A stretch of 64,000 nucleotides of DNA from Alphaproteobacteria bacterium (GTDB lineage Bacteria; Pseudomonadota; Alphaproteobacteria; Caulobacterales; Maricaulaceae). The notes beneath the pieces are model-generated. The model saw only the letters and a list, made by a program, of their open reading frames with translations. It had not been told where the DNA came from and ran no database searches. Below, piece by piece: positions 29,920-38,305 of the stretch (position 1 is the stretch's first letter; each line of letters opens with the position of its first letter). The stretch lies in contig JAJRSJ010000027.1 of the NCBI GenBank assembly GCA_024278855.1, positions 62,001 to 126,000 on the forward strand, written 5' to 3'. A program made the position numbers and the translations under genes.

Positions 29920-30771
29920 ATGATAAACTCTCGAAAACAGATAAAACTCACCAGTTGGAATGTGAATTCCGTTCGCTTACGCGCACCGCAAATTGCCCGT
30001 TTTACGCAAGAACAAAACCCCGACATTATCGGGCTGCAAGAGATTAAATGCCTGGAAGAGCAATTCCCCTACGCCGAATTCAAGGCTATGGGGTTTGAGC
30101 ATATAGAAATTTCCGGCCAAAAAGGCATGCACGGGGCAGCCACGGTTTCCAAATTTCCACTCACCCGCATGGATACGGATTTTTGCCCCGAAGGTCATGC
30201 AAGGCATGTCAGCACTAAAGTTGACTTGGGGGCTAATTTGGGCGGCAGCGATAATTTCGAATTTCACAATTTCTACATCCCGGCCGGCGGCGATGAGCCG
30301 GACGTTAAGGCCAACCCGAAATTCGCCCACAAGATGGATTTCATTGACCGCATGATAGATTATTTTGGCGAGCGTGCGGACGAAAATGCTCGCCAGGTTC
30401 TGGTCGGGGATTTCAATATTGCGCCCCACGAGAACGATGTTTGGTCACATAAACAACTCCTCAAAGTCGTTAGCCACACCCCGGGCGAGGTGGAAATTTT
30501 AAACAAGCTCTTGGCTTGCGGCGACTTCACAGATTGTGCGCGCATCTTCACACCGGACGATGTTAAACTGCATAGCTGGTGGTCATACCGTTCCCGCGAT
30601 ATCAACAAATCCGACAGGGGCCGACGCTTGGATCATATCTGGGTCAGCCCGGCGCTAAAAAACGCGGCAAAAAATGCTAGGGCCGCAGGTCACGAAATCC
30701 ACCGCCCGTGCCGCCTATGGGAACGCCCGTCCGACCATGCCCCGGTGACGCAGATATTGGATTTTTCCTAA
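29920..30771 (+). CDS. xthA: Exodeoxyribonuclease III
   Basis: An AP endonuclease / 3'-5' exonuclease of base-excision repair. Motifs are KLTSWNVNSVRLRA at the start, DIIGLQEIKCLEE (metal-binding Glu), VLVGDFNIAPHE, RGRRLDHIWVSP and the C-terminal ERPSDHAPV with the catalytic Asp-His. The start at 29920 gives the family N-terminus. The ORF track extends upstream into lolA with no family match. The stop overlaps the pyrC stop tail-to-tail by three bases. Confidence 0.94.
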   Translation: MINSRKQIKLTSWNVNSVRLRAPQIARFTQEQNPDIIGLQEIKCLEEQFPYAEFKAMGFEHIEISGQKGMHGAATVSKFPLTRMDTDFCPEGHARHVSTKVDLGANLGGSDNFEFHNFYIPAGGDEPDVKANPKFAHKMDFIDRMIDYFGERADENARQVLVGDFNIAPHENDVWSHKQLLKVVSHTPGEVEILNKLLACGDFTDCARIFTPDDVKLHSWWSYRSRDINKSDRGRRLDHIWVSPALKNAAKNARAAGHEIHRPCRLWERPSDHAPVTQILDFS

Positions 30772-31817
30772 ACCAGTCCCGCGAACCGCCAATTTAGTTT
30801 TTCGCCGCCGTGGAACGGAATGATTTTCGTCCCCATGATATCCAAGGTTTTTGGCACGTCTATATCTGCTCGCTCCAGAACGATTTTGCGCTTATTCGGC
30901 TCCAGCCCGTAAAAATCCGGGCCGTGGAGGGATGCAAAACCTTCCAGCTTGTCTAACGCATTTTCTTGATCAAACACGCAAGCATAGCTCTCTAGCGCGA
31001 AAGGCGCATTAAACACGCCGGCACAACCACAAGCAGACTGTTTGGCGTCAATACTGTGGGGCGCGCTATCCGTACCCAAAAAGAATTTAGCGGAACCGGA
31101 CGTTGCGGCCGCCCGCAAGGCCAATCTATGAACTTCCCGCTTGGCGATGGGCAAGCAATAAAGGTGCGGCCTGATACCGCCCTCAAATATGGCGCTGCGG
31201 TTATAAACCAGATGATGAGGTGTGATGGTGGCGGCGATATTGGCACTGCTCTCTTTGACAAAATCAACGGCCTGTTTGGTAGTGATATGTTCGAACACGA
31301 TTTTGAGTCCCGGAAAATCCCTGGTGATTTTGCTCATAATGCGGTCAATAAACACGGCTTCGCGGTCAAATATGTCGATGTCCCCGTCCGTCACCTCGCC
31401 GTGAACCAACAAAGGCATGCCGATACGCTGCATGGTTTCCAACACATTTGTGATCTTGCCAATATCCGTAACCCCGTGGTCGGAATTGGTGGTGGCGCCT
31501 GCCGGATATAATTTACAGGCTGTAAACACGCCGCCCATAAAGCCCGTCTCTATTTCCCCTTGGTCAATATTGTCGGTTAGATAACAGGTCATCAGCGGCG
31601 TGAAATCGTATTTTGCGTCCACCGCCGCCAGTATCCGCGCACGGTAGTCCCGCGCCGCCGCCGCACTGGTAATCGGTGGGGCCAGATTGGGCATAATAAT
31701 CGCCCGGCCAAATTGCCGCGCCGTAAAATTAACAACTCCCGCCAACACTCCTGCGTCCCGGACATGCACATGCCAATCGTCCAGCTGGATGATGGTGAGG
31801 TTGTTTTTAGCGGTCAT
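30768..31817 (-). CDS. pyrC: Dihydroorotase
   Basis: PyrC closes carbamoyl-aspartate to dihydroorotate in pyrimidine synthesis. The metal-binding DWHVHVRD lies at residues ~15-21 (His16, His18). Further blocks are AIIMPNLAPPITS, LVHGEVTD, VFEHITTKQAVDFV, ATITPHHLVYNR and FLGTDSAPH, as in the class II homodimeric enzymes. Length (349 aa) is normal. Its ATG overlaps the stop codon of higA (ATGA), so pyrC appears to be the third cistron of the higBA operon. No strong separate promoter is visible in the overlap. Confidence 0.95.
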   Translation of the reverse strand: MTAKNNLTIIQLDDWHVHVRDAGVLAGVVNFTARQFGRAIIMPNLAPPITSAAAARDYRARILAAVDAKYDFTPLMTCYLTDNIDQGEIETGFMGGVFTACKLYPAGATTNSDHGVTDIGKITNVLETMQRIGMPLLVHGEVTDGDIDIFDREAVFIDRIMSKITRDFPGLKIVFEHITTKQAVDFVKESSANIAATITPHHLVYNRSAIFEGGIRPHLYCLPIAKREVHRLALRAAATSGSAKFFLGTDSAPHSIDAKQSACGCAGVFNAPFALESYACVFDQENALDKLEGFASLHGPDFYGLEPNKRKIVLERADIDVPKTLDIMGTKIIPFHGGEKLNWRFAGLV

Positions 31818-32104
31818 GCTGCAAAAACAGGCTTAATATGGTTTAGTTTTGGCAACGCGTCTTCCGCCATTTGTAATTCGTAACGGGATTGTAAATTCAT
31901 CCAAAATTCCGGAGATGTTCGCAAGGCCCGCCCTAACCTGATGGACGTATCTGCCGTGATCGCCGACGTGCCACCCAAAATACGGGTTATCCGGTTCGGC
32001 GGCACACCAAGTGCCTTGGCAAATGCAGTTGCAGATAGACCAAGCGGATTTAGAAATTCCTCTTTAAGAATTTCTCCCGGATGTATAGGTGCCAGTCGTG
32101 CCAT
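31814..32104 (-). CDS. higA: HigA-family antitoxin
   Basis: A 96-aa helix-turn-helix antitoxin. RLAPIHPGEILKEEFLNPLG is the family start. The HTH (ATAFAKALGVPPNRITRIL) is followed by SIRLGRALRTSPEFWMNLQ, typical of HigA/VapI. It should neutralise HigB and repress its own promoter. The ATG at 32104 (GGAGAACGAC upstream) is preferred over the longer ORF. The stop overlaps the pyrC start. Confidence 0.93.
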   Translation of the reverse strand: MARLAPIHPGEILKEEFLNPLGLSATAFAKALGVPPNRITRILGGTSAITADTSIRLGRALRTSPEFWMNLQSRYELQMAEDALPKLNHIKPVFAA

Positions 32105-32147
32105 GTCGTTCTCCTTCGTTTTACTTTCCCGTCCTAATGCCCGGTTC

Positions 32148-32426
32148 CTAATGATAGTCCACAATTTCTACATCATGCGGCCCGTTATCTTTCCAAACGA
32201 AACAAATCCGCCATTGCCCGTTGATCCGAATAGAAAATTGACCTTTCCTGTTGCCCCTGAGAGCCTCCAATCGATTGCCGGGCGGTGACCGCAATTCATC
32301 CAAAACCAGTGCTGCATTCAGCATTTCAAGTTTATGCCTAGCACTTCGTTCAAAGGCCGCAAATTTACGGACACGCCGCCTGTCAAATAAAGCCGCAGTA
32401 TTTTTATCAGCAAAGCTTTGTATCAT
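32148..32426 (-). CDS. higB: HigB-family toxin
   Basis: A RelE-superfamily mRNA interferase of 92 aa, normal for HigB. Matching blocks are SFADKNTAALFDRRRVRKF, LRSPPGNRLEALRGNRKGQ, SIRINGQWRICFVW and the C-terminal DVEIVDYH. The gene lies 43 bp upstream of higA in the toxin-first order of HigBA modules. The protein cleaves translated mRNA in known members; activity here is inferred. Confidence 0.92.
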   Translation of the reverse strand: MIQSFADKNTAALFDRRRVRKFAAFERSARHKLEMLNAALVLDELRSPPGNRLEALRGNRKGQFSIRINGQWRICFVWKDNGPHDVEIVDYH

Positions 32427-32429
32427 ATC

Positions 32430-32460
32430 GTTACATAATCCGTAACGTGTAACTTGTCAA
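32430..32460 (-). promoter_or_regulatory. higBA promoter with overlapping palindrome
   Basis: On the minus strand TTGACA (32460-32455) and TATGTA (32437-32432) are separated by exactly 17 bases. The inverted repeat GTTAC-N7-GTAAC (32430-32446) covers the -10 box and is a likely operator for HigA autorepression. The start of higB is only a few bases downstream, so the leader is very short. Confidence 0.75.
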
Positions 32461-32481
32461 GGCCTGACACCAAACCACCCA

Positions 32482-32958
32482 TCACCTCTCCCTATAAGGA
32501 TCGCCCAGCATCACCGACAACCTGCGACCGTTTTCCGACAAGGCGGCTACGTCCAGGGCGACCATTTGGCTGCAGGCTTGGTTGCGGTCTTTTTGGGCAT
32601 AATATCCGGCGTTGAAAGCCCGGATTAACTGGCGGTGATAGGCCGGGTTTTCGGGGGCTTCAATGCGCATCATGTCTGCTGCCACCGTTCGCCATTTCTG
32701 GTCATCGTCACCAAAACAAAGCGTGCGCAAAAAATGTAATTGGCCAAGATTATTGGCCATGGCTTCCACCAAACCGGTCATGGACATCATATTTTCGTCA
32801 ATGCGGGTTTCGATTTTGCGGGCCGCGTCTTGTGTATCAAGCTTGGGGGTATCACCCTGTTCCTGATCGGCAGGGGTACCGCTTGTCTGGGCTAGCGCAG
32901 GCCCAACAACCACGAAAGCCAGGAGCAAAAAAACCAATATGAGCAAAACACGTTTCAT
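32482..32958 (-). CDS. TIGR02301-family exported protein
   Basis: A 158-aa protein with a signal peptide (VLLILVFLLLAFVVVGPALA) and the pattern LGQLHFLRTLCFGDDDQKWR ... FNAGYYAQKDRNQACSQM, which identifies the alphaproteobacterial TIGR02301 family. Its function is unknown. A pair of Cys residues could form a disulfide in the periplasm. It is divergent from yedK and ends about 20 bp before the higBA -35 box. Confidence 0.85.
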   Translation of the reverse strand: MKRVLLILVFLLLAFVVVGPALAQTSGTPADQEQGDTPKLDTQDAARKIETRIDENMMSMTGLVEAMANNLGQLHFLRTLCFGDDDQKWRTVAADMMRIEAPENPAYHRQLIRAFNAGYYAQKDRNQACSQMVALDVAALSENGRRLSVMLGDPYRER

Positions 32959-33025
32959 AAACCCATCTTACGTGTATCATCATGCCGCGTCATGTGTTTT
33001 TTGCATTTGAAAGGAGCACTCTTAA

Positions 33026-33700
33026 ATGTGCGGACGATATGTATTGGCGGCGGGCCTAACCGAAATCTCCGCCTATTTTAACGGCGAGGTCGCCCATGAT
33101 GGACTTTGGACATGGGAGCCGAACTGGAATATGGCCCCGGCTGTGGTGGCGCCAGTGCTAGCATTAAACGGTCAGGGCAAACGCACCATTGTGCCCATGC
33201 GTTGGGGATTGCACCCCCATTGGCGCAAGGAAATGCCAACAGGTAAACCCCTGTTCAACGCCCGCACGGAAACCGCATTTGAAAAGCCTAGTTTTCGCAC
33301 TCCGTGGAAACGCCGCCGCGCCCTGATCCCTATGAACGGTTGGTATGAATGGGAGGGTGTCACTAGCCCCAAAACCCCGCATTATATCCGCCCTCAAGGC
33401 GGGGAATTATCCGCATTCGCCGGGCTATGGGATCAATGGCGGGCGGGGGAAGGTATCACATTATTGTCGTTTACAATCCTGACCACACCGGCCATCGGCC
33501 CCGTTAAATATTTACATCACCGCATGCCCGTGCGCCTCCCCCCAGACCAATGGCAAAACTGGCTCGACCCGGATGTGAAACCAGAACGGACAATTTCGCA
33601 TATGCTAGGCAGTGATGATCTCGAATTTCATGAAGTGTCCCGCGCCGTAAACTCAGGCCGGACCCAAGGTGCAAACCTGATCCTAAAAACCGTGGACTGA
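33026..33700 (+). CDS. yedK: SOS response-associated peptidase YedK (HMCES family)
   Basis: The family shields abasic sites in single-stranded DNA by forming a covalent link through Cys2. The protein begins MCGRYV, so the catalytic Cys is in place. Further conserved blocks are FNARTETAFEKPSF, RALIPMNGWYEWEG and LHHRMPVRLPPDQW, the last containing the active-site His. Length (224 aa) is normal. The ATG follows AAAGGAGCACTCTTAA. No LexA box is recognisable in the short upstream gap. Confidence 0.95.
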   Translation: MCGRYVLAAGLTEISAYFNGEVAHDGLWTWEPNWNMAPAVVAPVLALNGQGKRTIVPMRWGLHPHWRKEMPTGKPLFNARTETAFEKPSFRTPWKRRRALIPMNGWYEWEGVTSPKTPHYIRPQGGELSAFAGLWDQWRAGEGITLLSFTILTTPAIGPVKYLHHRMPVRLPPDQWQNWLDPDVKPERTISHMLGSDDLEFHEVSRAVNSGRTQGANLILKTVD

Positions 33701-33702
33701 AA

Positions 33703-33975
33703 CTAATCCACTAAAGGTTCTTTCCCTAAATTTTGGGATGTTTCTTGCTTTTTATAAGGCATTTTCATGACGGCTATGCCCATGGCGCAATTGCCAAAGG
33801 TAATGGCAAAACCGACCATCAACAAGCCAATAGCCATGACGGTGTTAGAGGAATTGAAAATAATAGTCCGCACCCCGCCCAAGTCCGAGATTAAAAACAC
33901 GGCCAATATAGTCCAGCCCAACGCTACCCCCTTGCAGAGATTCTTCAGTAAAAACCTGTTAAAGCGTGTTTTCAT
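33703..33975 (-). CDS. Small membrane protein of unknown function
   Basis: A 90-aa protein with two hydrophobic helices (CKGVALGWTILAVFLISDLGG and TVMAIGLLMVGFAITFGNCAMGIAVM) and a short charged tail. It looks like an inner-membrane protein of a type widespread in alphaproteobacteria. I do not recognise a named family with confidence. It converges with yedK, the two stop codons being two bases apart. Confidence 0.7.
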   Translation of the reverse strand: MKTRFNRFLLKNLCKGVALGWTILAVFLISDLGGVRTIIFNSSNTVMAIGLLMVGFAITFGNCAMGIAVMKMPYKKQETSQNLGKEPLVD

Positions 33976-34056
33976 AACACTCGTCCCCTTAAATTTATCC
34001 CCGTATTATTTTCTTTATGCGACCATGTGTCGCACAAAGAGCCGGAGAAATCAAGG

Positions 34057-34072
34057 GCTAGAGCGCTCTAGC
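34057..34072. repeat. 16-bp perfect palindrome
   Basis: GCTAGAGCGCTCTAGC is a perfect palindrome between two minus-strand genes. Just upstream lies TGCGAC-CATGT-GTCGCA. Either could be part of a terminator of the 34650-34105 gene or a protein-binding site. There is no T-run. Confidence 0.5.
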
Positions 34073-34104
34073 AGTTTAAAGTGCGCCTAAGGTCGCCTGC
34101 GCTC

Positions 34105-34650
34105 TTATCGCAAAGCGGCCATAGCACCGGCGCAATCGCGGTCACGGTCAAGCAGGTCACGGGCGATATATTGGTATTTGGCCCCCAAGGTTTCAAAGGC
34201 GGCTTTCTCGGTTTGGTACGTAGCCCGTGCGGTTTTATAGGCCGCGTGTTTTTGTTTGCGGTCTCGGATTTTATCGTTGAGCCTGACAAGTTCGCCCGTA
34301 TCTAGCCAATTGGCCTTGTAAACTTCGTAAGCACTGGTTGAGCTACCCGCTTGTTTGGCCGCAGATTTATGCCGCGCTCTAAATGGTTTGAGAATTTCAT
34401 CTATGCCCAGAATTTCCGTGCGTAATTGATCCGTCTTGGCCCGCGCACTTTGCCGTGCTTGTTTTAAGCGTTTCAGCTTCGCAGCCATATCGGCCACTTG
34501 CGTTTTAATTTTGGGTAAATCAGCGTCCGAACCAGTTTTACAAATCACATTTTGGGGGGGTGTAGAGGTTTGCCCATGGGCCGAATTAAAGCGACCTGCC
34601 GCGATCAGAACACCTATAAAAAATACGGACAAGAAAAAACGGATCATCAT
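34105..34650 (-). CDS. Exported coiled-coil protein of unknown function
   Basis: A ~181-aa protein with a signal peptide (FFLSVFFIGVLIAAG) and then a Lys/Ala/Arg-rich helical region predicted to form coiled coils over most of its length (KIKTQVADMAAKLKRLKQ ... KTARATYQTEKAAFETLG). Cysteines occur near both ends of the mature protein (VICKTG and RDCAGAM) and may pair. No known family is recognised. The start at MMIRFF fits the signal peptide better than the ORF-track start. Confidence 0.65.
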   Translation of the reverse strand: MMIRFFLSVFFIGVLIAAGRFNSAHGQTSTPPQNVICKTGSDADLPKIKTQVADMAAKLKRLKQARQSARAKTDQLRTEILGIDEILKPFRARHKSAAKQAGSSTSAYEVYKANWLDTGELVRLNDKIRDRKQKHAAYKTARATYQTEKAAFETLGAKYQYIARDLLDRDRDCAGAMAALR

Positions 34651-34711
34651 ATGTGTTTCATACACCACCAAAAATAAAATACAATGGAGCCTGGCAGTAC
34701 AGGCTTATGCC

Positions 34712-35509
34712 TTATTTTTTGGTGGAGCCTTTGGGCGGGGGTTGTTGGCGGGTAAACACTAGCAGTTCAGGCGTGGTTTGGCTGTCGTTTACGGCGTAGC
34801 CCTCAACATTAAACCCGCGCAAATCGTCCGCCGTCTCTATGCGATTTTCAACAATCCACCTTGCCATCAACCCTCTAGCCCGCTTGGCATAATACATCAA
34901 ATTGCGGGCCTCGCCGTCTTTGATATTGAGAAATTTGCTTTCAATAACTGGAGCGGCAAGCGTGTTTTTGTCCACGGCCTTGAAATATTCATTGGACGCC
35001 AGATTGACCACGGCTTTTTGTGTATGCCCGGCCAGATCGTCCATCAAATTTTGCGCAATAACACTGCCCCAAAACTTGTATAGATTTGCCCCGCGCTTGG
35101 TAGCCAATTTGCGGCCCATTTCCAACCGGTAGGGCTGGATAGCATCCAGTGGCCGCAGCACACCATATAGCCCCGATAAAATCCGTAAATGGTCTTGGGC
35201 AAATGCCATGTCCGCGCCGGACAATGAACCCGCGTCCAATCCCTCATATACATTGCCGTTAAAGGTAAGCACCGCAGGCTTGGCCGAATTTGAACGCCCG
35301 TCCAGACTGAAAGCTTTGAACCGCCGGGCGTTAATCTCGGCCAAATTGTCCGATAATTTCATCATGTCTTGTAATTGCCCGGCAGACAATTTCTTGGCCG
35401 CCTTGGCCAATATTTCCGTGTGGCTGTGCAACGCAGGCAGGCTCGGCGGCATGACCGCTTGCACTGGCTCCAGATCAAGTTTTTTGGCAGGTGATAACAA
35501 AGTCAACAT
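34712..35509 (-). CDS. yaaA: Peroxide stress protein YaaA
   Basis: A DUF328/YaaA-family protein, which in E. coli lowers free iron and protects DNA during peroxide stress. Conserved blocks are MLTLLSPAKKLD at the start, FNGNVYEGLDAGSL, RILSGLYGVLRPLDAIQPYRLEMG and VNLASNEYFKAV. Length (265 aa) is typical. The C-terminus ends in a lysine-rich tail. The ATG at 35509 has AAGGATTCTAA upstream. Confidence 0.95.
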   Translation of the reverse strand: MLTLLSPAKKLDLEPVQAVMPPSLPALHSHTEILAKAAKKLSAGQLQDMMKLSDNLAEINARRFKAFSLDGRSNSAKPAVLTFNGNVYEGLDAGSLSGADMAFAQDHLRILSGLYGVLRPLDAIQPYRLEMGRKLATKRGANLYKFWGSVIAQNLMDDLAGHTQKAVVNLASNEYFKAVDKNTLAAPVIESKFLNIKDGEARNLMYYAKRARGLMARWIVENRIETADDLRGFNVEGYAVNDSQTTPELLVFTRQQPPPKGSTKK

Positions 35510-35550
35510 TTAGAATCCTTATAAAAAGCCCTTTTAGCCAAGACAATCCG

Positions 35551-36990
35551 TTAAAGCAACACACGCGGATTTAAAATATTGTCCGGATCCAATGCGGATT
35601 TTATCTGTCGCATCATTCGGAGTTTCGCCGGGTTAGCGCGGCGGGCAAGTTGTTGTTTTTTCAAAACCCCAATCCCGTGTTCCGCCGAGATAGAGCCGCC
35701 GAGCCCGTCCACAATATTATAAACAAGGTCGTTTATGTGCGGCTCCCACGCCGTAAAATCTGCCCCCGATATATTTTCAGGTTGGCCAATATTATAATGG
35801 ATATTGCCGTCGCCCAAATGCCCGAACGGTAAAGGGCGGCAGTGTTTGACTAATTTAAGGACGGCGGCATTGGCGCGGGCAATAAACTGCGGCACTTTGG
35901 CAATGGGGACGGATATATCGTGCTTGATGGTGGCCCCGATTGGTTTTTGCGCCGCAGACAGATTTTCGCGCAGGGCCAAAAGCGCGTTCGATTGTGCTTG
36001 ACTGTTGGCGATCACCGCGTCGCGCACCAGACCATTATCAACAGCTTTTGCCAATATGTTTGCCGCGAAGTTCTGCGGGTCTTCGCCGCCAATGTGCGAA
36101 GCACGAGAGGTACTTCCTTTGGTCGCCTGCCTCTTGTACAACTCCCATTCAGCCAATACATACCAAGGATGGGGCGCTGTGAACGGGTCTTTATGGCCGA
36201 CCATATGTTCCGTGACATATGCCAAGCCTAAGCGCGGGATCAGCTCGAACATTGACAAGCGGTCACCGCACCGCACCAACCCCAATAATGCCAAAGCGGC
36301 ATCAGGGCTATCTACCGCGACCAATGCCCGCACACATTCCCTTGGTTTTGGGAATAGTTTCAAACTGGCCGCCGTGATAATGCCGAGCGTCCCTTCCGCG
36401 CCTATCAAGGTTTGCGACAAATCAATCCCGGTATTGTCTTTTCGTAAAGCCGCAAGCCCGTCAAAAATACTGCCGTCGGCTAGCACGGCTTCAACCCCGA
36501 ATGTCAGGGCGCGGGCCGTACCGTATTTAACCACATGCACCCCGCCCGCATTGGTGGCCAGATTACCGCCTATGCTACACGACCCCTCAGAGGCCAAAGA
36601 CAAGGGGAATTTTAGCCCCATATTATCCGCCGCCGCTTGCACGGCGTGCAAGCTGACGCCCGCCTCGCAAATCATATGCATATTATTTGCATCGGTTTCA
36701 CGGATTTTGTTGAGCCCCATTGTGGACAGCAAAATCTCGCCGCGCGGAATTTGCCCGCCGACCAGACCCGTATTGCCGCCTTGCACCGTGATCGGAGTTT
36801 TGTGGCGCGCACAAATTTTGACCGCCGCTGCCACGTCTTTGGTTGTTGTCGGTAAAAGTAGGAGCGGCGTATCGCCGTGCCAACGCCCCCGCCATTCGCA
36901 CAAAAAAGGCGCGGTTTTCTCCGCGTCTTGCGTCCAGCCTTGCTCCGGCAATGCGGATTTTAATTCTGTGATGGTTACCTCAAAGCTCAC
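35551..36990 (-). CDS. FAD-binding oxidoreductase (D-2-hydroxyacid dehydrogenase type)
   Basis: A VAO-fold flavoenzyme of 479 aa. The FAD-binding part has PITVQGGNTGLVGGQIPRG and GSCSIGGNLATNAGGVHVVKYG. The C-terminal FAD-oxidase domain has PFGHLGDGNIHYNIGQ with metal/substrate histidines, and ends with ISAEHGIGVLKKQQL. This pattern is shared by D-2-hydroxyglutarate and D-lactate dehydrogenases, so the substrate cannot be decided. The ATG overlaps the tsaC stop by four bases (ATGA), and the two are translationally coupled. Confidence 0.9.
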   Translation of the reverse strand: MSFEVTITELKSALPEQGWTQDAEKTAPFLCEWRGRWHGDTPLLLLPTTTKDVAAAVKICARHKTPITVQGGNTGLVGGQIPRGEILLSTMGLNKIRETDANNMHMICEAGVSLHAVQAAADNMGLKFPLSLASEGSCSIGGNLATNAGGVHVVKYGTARALTFGVEAVLADGSIFDGLAALRKDNTGIDLSQTLIGAEGTLGIITAASLKLFPKPRECVRALVAVDSPDAALALLGLVRCGDRLSMFELIPRLGLAYVTEHMVGHKDPFTAPHPWYVLAEWELYKRQATKGSTSRASHIGGEDPQNFAANILAKAVDNGLVRDAVIANSQAQSNALLALRENLSAAQKPIGATIKHDISVPIAKVPQFIARANAAVLKLVKHCRPLPFGHLGDGNIHYNIGQPENISGADFTAWEPHINDLVYNIVDGLGGSISAEHGIGVLKKQQLARRANPAKLRMMRQIKSALDPDNILNPRVLL

Positions 36991-37604
36991 TGGGGCGACA
37001 CCAGTCCAAATTCCGCAAATTTTTCGGGGGCGATGGCCCCAATACGCAACAGTTTTATGTTGTCATTTTCCACGGCGAGTATAGTCGATTCCCGCCCGCC
37101 CTTGCACGGCCCGCCGTCCAAAATCAACGCGACTTTGTCACCAATATCCGCCTGCGCCTGCGCCGCTGTTACTGGGGCAGGAAGTCCGGATGTGTTGGCA
37201 CTGGGCAGAACCAGTGGTGCCGTGAACCCCAATTTTGCAAAGGCTTGTGTCCAGCCTATATCCGGGCATCTTACGGCCAAAGTCTGGACGCCCCCGTAAA
37301 CACCGCCCCGCGCGGGCAACACCAAAGTCAAAGCACCGGGCCAGAATTTGTCCATCAATGATTGAGCCAGAGGCGAAATATGTACGAGGTTTGTTGCATG
37401 TTCAGGCGCAAACACCACCACCGACAATGCTTTGGCGTCGGGCCGCCGCTTGACCTTATATATTTCGGCGATAGCTTTCGGGTTGTCGGCCCGTGCCGCC
37501 AGGCCGTAGACCGTATCTGTGGGCAATATGACCAGTTCCCCGGCCCTTAACAACTTGGCCGCTTTGGCATAGCCTTCTGCATTTGTTGGGTGTATTTCGG
37601 CCAT
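36987..37604 (-). CDS. tsaC: L-threonylcarbamoyladenylate synthase
   Basis: TsaC/Sua5 makes threonylcarbamoyl-AMP for the t6A modification of tRNAs reading ANN codons. The YrdC fold is shown by GELVILPTDTVYGLAARA, IYKVKRRPDAKALSV (binds ATP), FWPGALTLVL and PSANTSGLPAP. At 205 aa it is the short TsaC-type form, lacking the full C-terminal Sua5 domain. The start codon follows directly on the yceI stop. Confidence 0.9.
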   Translation of the reverse strand: MAEIHPTNAEGYAKAAKLLRAGELVILPTDTVYGLAARADNPKAIAEIYKVKRRPDAKALSVVVFAPEHATNLVHISPLAQSLMDKFWPGALTLVLPARGGVYGGVQTLAVRCPDIGWTQAFAKLGFTAPLVLPSANTSGLPAPVTAAQAQADIGDKVALILDGGPCKGGRESTILAVENDNIKLLRIGAIAPEKFAEFGLVSPQ

Positions 37605-38222
37605 TTATTGCTCGTAATGCTCGAAATACTCGTTAAACTCGACCTCAATGGTGAGGCTTATTTCGTCGCCAATGCCAAAGTTTAGCAGAGTATCCAAGCC
37701 AAAATCAGACCTGTTCAAAGTCCCGGTGGCAGAAAACCCGAGCGTCTTGCCTTTGTGGCCAAAAGATTTTCCCGCACCGTTAAATATGGTGTCGAGGGAG
37801 ACGGGAATTATGACGCCGCGAATATCAAGATTGCCCGTAATGACACCCCTATTCTCACCCGTAATTTTGATGGACGTAGAGGTAAAACGGATTTGGGCGA
37901 ATGTGTTCGCCTTGAAATAATCCTCCCCAATGGTTTTATCAAATTTCTTATCACCCGTACTGACACTCAGCGGATCAACCCAAATATCCACCTTACTGTT
38001 GGCAGGCGTTTCGGGGTCAAAGGCAAGCGTGCCGCGAATATGGTCAAACCGGGCCGTATATTTAGACAATCCCACATGGGAAATTTGCCACACCACACTG
38101 GCATGGGCCGGATCAAGCACATAATTGCCCGCCAACGCCGGCGCACGGTTGACCTTAGGCGGTGTGAAACAAGCGCTCAAGCCAAAGGATAGGAACATAA
38201 TAAATATAGTACGGTATTTCAT
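37605..38222 (-). CDS. YceI-family lipocalin-like lipoprotein
   Basis: A 205-aa YceI-like beta-barrel protein. The signal carries a lipobox-like GLSAC at residues ~14-18, so it is probably lipidated. The YceI pattern is visible in YVLDPAHASVVWQISHVGLSKYTARF, FDKTIGEDYFKANTFAQIRF and KGKTLGFSATGTLNRSDFG. YceI proteins bind isoprenoids in the periplasm. It is the first gene of a minus-strand unit with tsaC and the FAD oxidoreductase, and it diverges from lepB. Confidence 0.9.
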   Translation of the reverse strand: MKYRTIFIMFLSFGLSACFTPPKVNRAPALAGNYVLDPAHASVVWQISHVGLSKYTARFDHIRGTLAFDPETPANSKVDIWVDPLSVSTGDKKFDKTIGEDYFKANTFAQIRFTSTSIKITGENRGVITGNLDIRGVIIPVSLDTIFNGAGKSFGHKGKTLGFSATGTLNRSDFGLDTLLNFGIGDEISLTIEVEFNEYFEHYEQ

Positions 38223-38305
38223 AGCACCTCATATTACAGGAAATATATTTGATTGTAATGTGGAAAATTATCATAGATAACGGCGTCCTGAAACAAAGAG
38301 GTGAC

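Noticed and set aside
34057-34072. Attachment site or transposon end
   Set aside because: A single 16-bp palindrome with no partner copy or mobile gene nearby.
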